A stretch of 9,241 nucleotides of DNA from Rhodospirillales bacterium (lineage in GTDB: Bacteria > Pseudomonadota > Alphaproteobacteria > Rhodospirillales > JADHTD01), in contig JADHTD010000089.1 in the NCBI GenBank assembly GCA_016776525.1, positions 1-9,241 of the forward strand. The letters are read 5' to 3'. Position 1 is the stretch's first letter. Each line of letters opens with the position of its first letter. Both the position numbers and the translations under genes were made by a program. Positions 5,637 to 9,241 of this stretch are shown piece by piece. The notes beneath the pieces were generated by a model, which did not search any database, had not been told where the DNA came from, and saw nothing but the letters and a program-made list of their open reading frames with translations.

Positions 5637-7397
5637 GTGATTACGCGAGACCAATATTCGGGATCTGATATTTTGTTGATGGCTCTGAAGGATCAGGGCG
5701 TCGATGTCGTATTCGGATACCCCGGCGGCGTAACGCTTCCGATCTATGACTCGTTCTATAAACAGAACAAGCTGCGCCATTACCTGACCCGCCACGAACA
5801 GGGCGCCATGCACGCCGCCGAAGGCTATGCCCGTTCCACCGGCAAGCCGGGTGTCGTCTGTGTGACCTCCGGTCCCGGCGCCACCAACACGGTGACCGGT
5901 CTGACCGATGCCCTGATGGACAGCATTCCGTTGGTTTGCATTACCGGCCAGGTGCCGACAGCCCTAATCGGCAATGACGCCTTCCAGGAAGCCGACACCA
6001 CGGGCATTACCCGGTCAGCGACCAAGCACAACTATCTGGTCAAGGACATCAACAACCTGGCCGAAATCCTGCACGAGGCCTTTTATGTCGCCACCCACGG
6101 CCGTCCCGGCCCGGTGCTGGTCGATATGCCGAAAGACATCATTACCGGCCACGGTCCCTATAAAGGGCCCAGCAAGAACGGCCACAAAAGCTATAAGCCG
6201 AAGGTCAAGGGCGACATCAAGCAGATCGAAAAGGCCGTCAAGCTGTTGGACGGCGCCAAACGGCCGATCATCTATGCCGGTGGCGGCGTCATTAATTCCG
6301 GCCCCGGCGCCACGCAGCTGCTGGAACAACTGGTCAAAATGACCGGCTATCCGATGACCCAAACCTTGATGGGGCTGGGCGCGGCGCCGGCCTCGATGCC
6401 GGAATTCCTTGGTATGCCCGGCATGCACGGCACGTACGAGGCCAACATGGCCATGCACGACTGCGATGTGATGATTTGCATCGGCGCCCGCTTCGACGAC
6501 CGGGTGACCGGCAGGACCGATGTCTTTTCGCCGAAGTCGAAGAAAGTTCATATCGATATCGACCCGTCCTCGATCAACAAGAACATCGTTGTTGACGTGC
6601 CTATCATCGGTGATGTTGGACACGTGCTGGAAAGCATGATCAAGATCTGGAAATCCAGCCAGGCCAAGGTCGACAAGGCGGCCCTTGATAAATGGTGGAA
6701 ACAGATCGGCAAGTGGCGGAACAAGAAATCGCTCAGCTACAAAAAGAACGGCAAGTTCACCAAGCCGCAGTATGTCCTCGAACGCCTTCAGGAATACATC
6801 AAGGACATGGACGCCTATGTCACCACCGACGTCGGACAGCACCAGATGTGGGCCGCCCAGTATCTGCATTTCGAGAAGCCCAACCGCTGGATGACCTCGG
6901 GCGGTCTCGGTACCATGGGTTACGGCATGCCGGCGGCCATTGGCGTGCAGGTCGCCCATCCGGACAAAACCGTGGTGGTGGTGACCAGCGAAGCCTCATT
7001 CCAGATGAACATCCAGGAACTGGGGACGCTGAGCCAATACGGCCTGCCGGTTAAAATCCTTAACCTCAACAACGGCTCTTTGGGCATGGTCCGCCAGTGG
7101 CAGGAACTGTTCTACGAGGCTCGTTACTCGGAAAGCCGCCCCGACCTGCAACCGGACTGGGTTAAGCTGGCAGAGGCTTACGGCCTGACGGGCATCACCT
7201 GTGACAAATCCGGCGACGTTAACAGTGCCCTCAAGAAGTTGCTGAGCGCCAAGGGTCCGGCGTTGTTGAACCTGACCATTGATCCGGACGAGAACGTCTA
7301 CCCGATGATCCCGGCCGGCGCCGCCCACAACGAAATGATCCTCAGTCCGTCCGAGGCCGAACCGGTCGAGGTCGACGAAGAAGTCGTACTTGCCTGA
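5637..7397 (+). CDS. ilvB: Acetolactate synthase (AHAS), large catalytic subunit
   Basis: This is the catalytic subunit of acetohydroxyacid synthase, the first common step of branched-chain amino acid synthesis. It is ThDP-, Mg- and FAD-dependent and joins pyruvate to pyruvate or 2-ketobutyrate. The 586-residue protein starts at GTG 5637 behind GGAGG (5627-5631). It shows FGYPGG near 26-31, the ThDP-activating Glu54 in RHEQGAMHAAEGYA, the FAD-domain GARFDDRVTG, and Trp488 in MVRQWQELFY. This Trp corresponds to the residue that favours 2-ketobutyrate in E. coli AHAS II. The usual GDG start of the ThDP/Mg motif is replaced by Ser451-Glu452-Ala453, followed by the expected NN at 478-479. I recall GEA at this site in many alphaproteobacterial IlvB proteins, so the gene is probably functional. 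Its regulatory partner ilvN follows 105 nt later. The order ilvB-ilvN-ilvC is a standard operon. Confidence 0.95.
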   Translation: MITRDQYSGSDILLMALKDQGVDVVFGYPGGVTLPIYDSFYKQNKLRHYLTRHEQGAMHAAEGYARSTGKPGVVCVTSGPGATNTVTGLTDALMDSIPLVCITGQVPTALIGNDAFQEADTTGITRSATKHNYLVKDINNLAEILHEAFYVATHGRPGPVLVDMPKDIITGHGPYKGPSKNGHKSYKPKVKGDIKQIEKAVKLLDGAKRPIIYAGGGVINSGPGATQLLEQLVKMTGYPMTQTLMGLGAAPASMPEFLGMPGMHGTYEANMAMHDCDVMICIGARFDDRVTGRTDVFSPKSKKVHIDIDPSSINKNIVVDVPIIGDVGHVLESMIKIWKSSQAKVDKAALDKWWKQIGKWRNKKSLSYKKNGKFTKPQYVLERLQEYIKDMDAYVTTDVGQHQMWAAQYLHFEKPNRWMTSGGLGTMGYGMPAAIGVQVAHPDKTVVVVTSEASFQMNIQELGTLSQYGLPVKILNLNNGSLGMVRQWQELFYEARYSESRPDLQPDWVKLAEAYGLTGITCDKSGDVNSALKKLLSAKGPALLNLTIDPDENVYPMIPAGAAHNEMILSPSEAEPVEVDEEVVLA

Positions 7398-7438
7398 GCC
7401 CGGGGGCTCAGGCGTTCCTGGAAAAAACGGCGTTTTTT
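7392..7438 (+). terminator. Hairpin pair at the ilvB 3' end, possible partial terminator or attenuator
   Basis: A perfect 9-base stem, GCCTGAGCC (7392-7400) with GGCTCAGGC (7405-7413) around the loop CGGG, contains the ilvB TGA stop in its 5' arm. No T run follows directly. After 8 bases a second small hairpin, A6C-GGC-GT6 (7422-7438), supplies a T6 tract. This arrangement could lower readthrough from ilvB into ilvN or stabilise the ilvB transcript. It is not a classic terminator, and ilvN and ilvC presumably still need transcription through it or a promoter of their own. Confidence 0.45.
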
Positions 7439-7449
7439 GAATAAAAAAC

Positions 7450-7475
7450 TTGACGAATGGGCGCCCCTGTAGAGG
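7450..7475 (+). promoter_or_regulatory. Possible internal promoter for ilvN-ilvC
   Basis: TTGACG (7450-7455) follows an A-rich run (7441-7449), which looks like a -35 box with an upstream AT-rich element. No good -10 box lies 16-18 bases downstream; the nearest, TAGAGG at 7470-7475, is only 14 bases away. This is weak evidence and is listed because a hairpin just upstream may limit readthrough from ilvB. Confidence 0.2.
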
Positions 7476-7502
7476 CTGTGCCCGAAGTTTGGAGCCCAAT
7501 CC

Positions 7503-8018
7503 GTGACGACACAAAAACAAGAGATCAATTTCCATACCTTCGCCGTGCTGGTGAATAACGAGCCGGGCGTGCTGTCGCGCGTCATCGGCCTGTTTTCCGG
7601 CCGCGGCTACAACATCGAAAGCCTGACGGTTGCCAGGGTCGATCAACGCGACAATCTTTCGCGGATCACTATTGTCACCTCCGGCACGGCCCAGATCATC
7701 GCCCAGATCAGGGCCCAGCTCGACCGGTTGGTGCCGGTGCATTCGGTCAGTGACATGACGACCGATGGCCCGCATGTGGACCGTGAACTGGCTCTGGTCA
7801 AAGTCGAAGGCGAAGGTGAACCGCGCGTCGAAAGCCTGCGCATCGCCGACATCTTCCGGGCCCGTGTGGTCGATAGCACCAACAAGTCTTTCGTTTTTGA
7901 AATCGTTGGCCGTTCCAGGAAACTGGACGCCTTTATTGAACTGATGGAGCCCTTAGGGCTTGTCGATGTATCGCGGACCGGCGTTGCCGCCATTTCGCGC
8001 GGTACCGGCAGCCTCTAG
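7503..8018 (+). CDS. ilvN: Acetolactate synthase, small regulatory subunit
   Basis: This 171-residue protein binds the IlvB catalytic subunit, raises its activity and confers valine feedback inhibition. The N-terminal ACT domain (about residues 11-85) shows NNEPGVLSRV at 18-27, then GLFSGRGYNIESLTV at 29-43, the classic IlvN/IlvH signature. The C-terminal half (about 95-170) is the second, AHAS-small-subunit domain, with ELALVKV and later the FVFEIVGR segment. The length is typical of the IlvH type. The start is GTG 7503, preceded by GGAG (7491-7494) at an 8-base spacing, and the N-terminus before the ACT domain is short, as expected. The name ilvH is also used for such proteins; ilvN is preferred here because of the adjacent ilvB. 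The 52-nt gap to ilvC holds no terminator. Confidence 0.95.
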   Translation: MTTQKQEINFHTFAVLVNNEPGVLSRVIGLFSGRGYNIESLTVARVDQRDNLSRITIVTSGTAQIIAQIRAQLDRLVPVHSVSDMTTDGPHVDRELALVKVEGEGEPRVESLRIADIFRARVVDSTNKSFVFEIVGRSRKLDAFIELMEPLGLVDVSRTGVAAISRGTGSL

Positions 8019-8058
8019 GGGAACCGAACAACCGAACCTACAAGAGGCTATTGCCCGA

Positions 8059-8063
8059 AAGGA
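8059..8063 (+). promoter_or_regulatory. Ribosome binding site that sets the ilvC start at ATG 8071
   Basis: AAGGA lies 7 bases before ATG 8071. The same frame stays open back to an ATG at 7960 inside ilvN, but that would add 37 residues ahead of the canonical N-terminus MRVYYDRDADVNLI, and would overlap ilvN. With ATG 8071 the metal-ligand numbering matches the family exactly. Confidence 0.85.
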
Positions 8064-8070
8064 AGTAACC

Positions 8071-9090
8071 ATGCGCGTTTATTACGACCGTGACGCCGAT
8101 GTAAACCTGATCAAGACCAAGAAGGTCGCCATCGTCGGCTACGGCAGCCAGGGCCATGCCCATGCCCTCAATCTGCGGGATTCCGGCGCCAAAGACGTTG
8201 TCGTCGCCCTCCGTGAAGGGTCCGGCTCCATCAAGAAAGCGGAAGCCGAGAACATGAAGGTGATGTCAGTGGCCGAGGCTGCCAAGTGGGCCGACCTGAT
8301 CATGATGCTGACCCCGGACGAGGGGCAGGGGCCGCTCTATCGCGAAGCCATCCACAACAACATGCAGCCGGGAGCGGCGATCGCCTTTGCCCATGGCCTC
8401 AACGTGCACTTCAAGCTCATTGAGCCGCGCGACGACATCGACGTCTTCATGATCGCGCCGAAGGGCCCCGGCCACACGGTGCGCGGTGAATACCTGGGCG
8501 GCGGCGGCGTGCCGTGCCTGGTCGCCGTCCATCAGGACTATTCCGGCAACGCCCTGGAAGTGGCGCTATCCTACGCCTCGGCCATCGGTGGCGGCCGTTC
8601 CGGCGTCATCGAAACGACCTTTAAGGAGGAATGCGAAACCGACCTGTTCGGCGAGCAAGCCGTGCTCTGCGGCGGTCTCTCGCACCTGATTATGGCCGGT
8701 TACGAAACCCTGGTCGAAGCCGGTTACGCCCCGGAAATGGCCTATTTCGAATGCCTGCATGAAGTCAAACTGATCGTCGACCTGATCTACGAGGGTGGCA
8801 TGGCCAACATGCGCTATTCGGTCTCCAACACGGCCGAGTTCGGTGACTACCTGTCGGGGCCGAAGATCATCGATGCCGACACCAAGGCCCGCATGAAGGT
8901 TATCCTGGATGACATCCAGTCCGGCCGTTTTGCCCGCGACTGGATGCTGGAAAATGCCGCCGGCCAGCCCAGCTTCAAGGCCCAGCGCCGCCGCAACGCC
9001 GACCACGACATCGAAAAAGTCGGTGAAAAGCTGCGCGAAATGATGCCCTGGATCACCGAAGGCCGCTTGGTCGATAAGAGCAAGAACTGA
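8071..9090 (+). CDS. ilvC: Ketol-acid reductoisomerase (NADP+), class I
   Basis: IlvC converts 2-acetolactate or 2-aceto-2-hydroxybutyrate to the 2,3-dihydroxy acids using Mg and NADPH, the second step of valine, leucine and isoleucine synthesis. The 339-residue length is that of the short, class I form. The Rossmann motif GYGSQGHAHALNLRDSG starts at Gly23. The cofactor-specificity loop has Arg48, Ser51 and Ser53, which favours NADPH. His108 sits in AFAHGLNVHF. The four metal ligands Asp191, Glu195, Glu227 and Glu231 fall at precisely the numbers known for the class I enzyme of Azotobacter. This exact match supports both the start codon and an intact active site. The gene is third in the ilvB-ilvN-ilvC series, with a strong terminator 82 nt downstream. 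No anomaly is seen. Confidence 0.97.
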   Translation: MRVYYDRDADVNLIKTKKVAIVGYGSQGHAHALNLRDSGAKDVVVALREGSGSIKKAEAENMKVMSVAEAAKWADLIMMLTPDEGQGPLYREAIHNNMQPGAAIAFAHGLNVHFKLIEPRDDIDVFMIAPKGPGHTVRGEYLGGGGVPCLVAVHQDYSGNALEVALSYASAIGGGRSGVIETTFKEECETDLFGEQAVLCGGLSHLIMAGYETLVEAGYAPEMAYFECLHEVKLIVDLIYEGGMANMRYSVSNTAEFGDYLSGPKIIDADTKARMKVILDDIQSGRFARDWMLENAAGQPSFKAQRRRNADHDIEKVGEKLREMMPWITEGRLVDKSKN

Positions 9091-9172
9091 TCTTGATTGT
9101 CCTCATGTGCCGGACAGGCTGCGCGCCTCAATGGCGCTAGTCGCTTCGCTCCGGTAACGATCGAACATTTCC

Positions 9173-9202
9173 AAAGAGCCCGCTTCGGCGGGCTCTTTTT
9201 TT
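9173..9202 (+). terminator. Intrinsic terminator of the ilv operon
   Basis: An AGAGCCCGC (9175-9183) and GCGGGCTCT (9188-9196) stem encloses a TTCG tetraloop. It extends by two A-T pairs at the base and is followed by a run of seven T (9196-9202). The A-rich flank (9173-9175) could also let it work from the other strand. This is the clearest terminator in the window and marks the end of the ilvC transcript. Confidence 0.93.
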
Positions 9203-9241
9203 ATCCTGTATGTACGGGTGTAACGCTTCGCGTTGGCCGTT

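Noticed and set aside
7960..8070. Extension of the ilvC frame back into ilvN
   Set aside because: ATG 8071 has a good ribosome binding site, gives the canonical N-terminus, and makes all four metal ligands match family numbering.
9121..9170. Possible tRNA or small RNA after ilvC, suggested by GCGCC-TCAAT-GGCGC
   Set aside because: There is only a 5-pair stem, with no cloverleaf, no T-arm consensus and no independent promoter; it looks like ordinary 3' untranslated sequence before the terminator.

Overview
The window comes from a GC-rich bacterial chromosome and most likely belongs to an alphaproteobacterium, perhaps Rhodospirillales-like. The main reasons are the DUF2065 tail followed by a Do-family protease, and the linked miaA, ilvB, ilvN and ilvC genes. 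The IlvB cofactor motif also contains Glu-Ala where most relatives have Asp-Gly, which I recall as common in alphaproteobacterial IlvB. This assignment rests on protein character and remembered gene order, not on a search. All recognised genes lie on the + strand, and I see no mobile element, CRISPR array, tRNA or rRNA.

Layout: (1) 2-49 is the last 15 codons of a small membrane protein resembling the DUF2065/YjeT C-terminus. (2) 238-1728 is a periplasmic DegP/HtrA-type protease with a signal peptide, an intact His-Asp-Ser triad and two PDZ domains, followed by a strong intrinsic terminator at 1787-1819. (3) 1908-4522 holds two genes joined by an overlapping TAATG: a TrpB2-type PLP enzyme and a DUF1015 protein. 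(4) miaA (4563-5516) starts 40 nt later with no terminator between, so it may be cotranscribed. (5) 5637-9090 is the branched-chain amino acid set: ilvB and ilvN (acetolactate synthase large and small subunits) and ilvC (ketol-acid reductoisomerase). It ends at a textbook UUCG-loop terminator at 9173-9202.

How the genes work together: IlvB and IlvN form the acetohydroxyacid synthase holoenzyme. It condenses pyruvate with pyruvate or 2-ketobutyrate, and IlvC isomerises and reduces the product towards valine, leucine and isoleucine. The ilvB leader (5517-5636) has two adjacent GC-rich hairpins whose arms can also pair differently, and the ilvB-ilvN gap has a hairpin that swallows the ilvB stop codon. 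Both are plausible control points.

Most of the window is ordinary core metabolism and protein quality control. The most interesting part is the trpB2-DUF1015 pair. Characterised TrpB2 enzymes can use O-phosphoserine, and the DUF1015 protein carries a DGHHR motif resembling that of ParB/sulfiredoxin-fold proteins, a group that includes free-serine kinases. A phosphoserine-linked two-gene module is therefore a testable hypothesis, but it is not demonstrated here.
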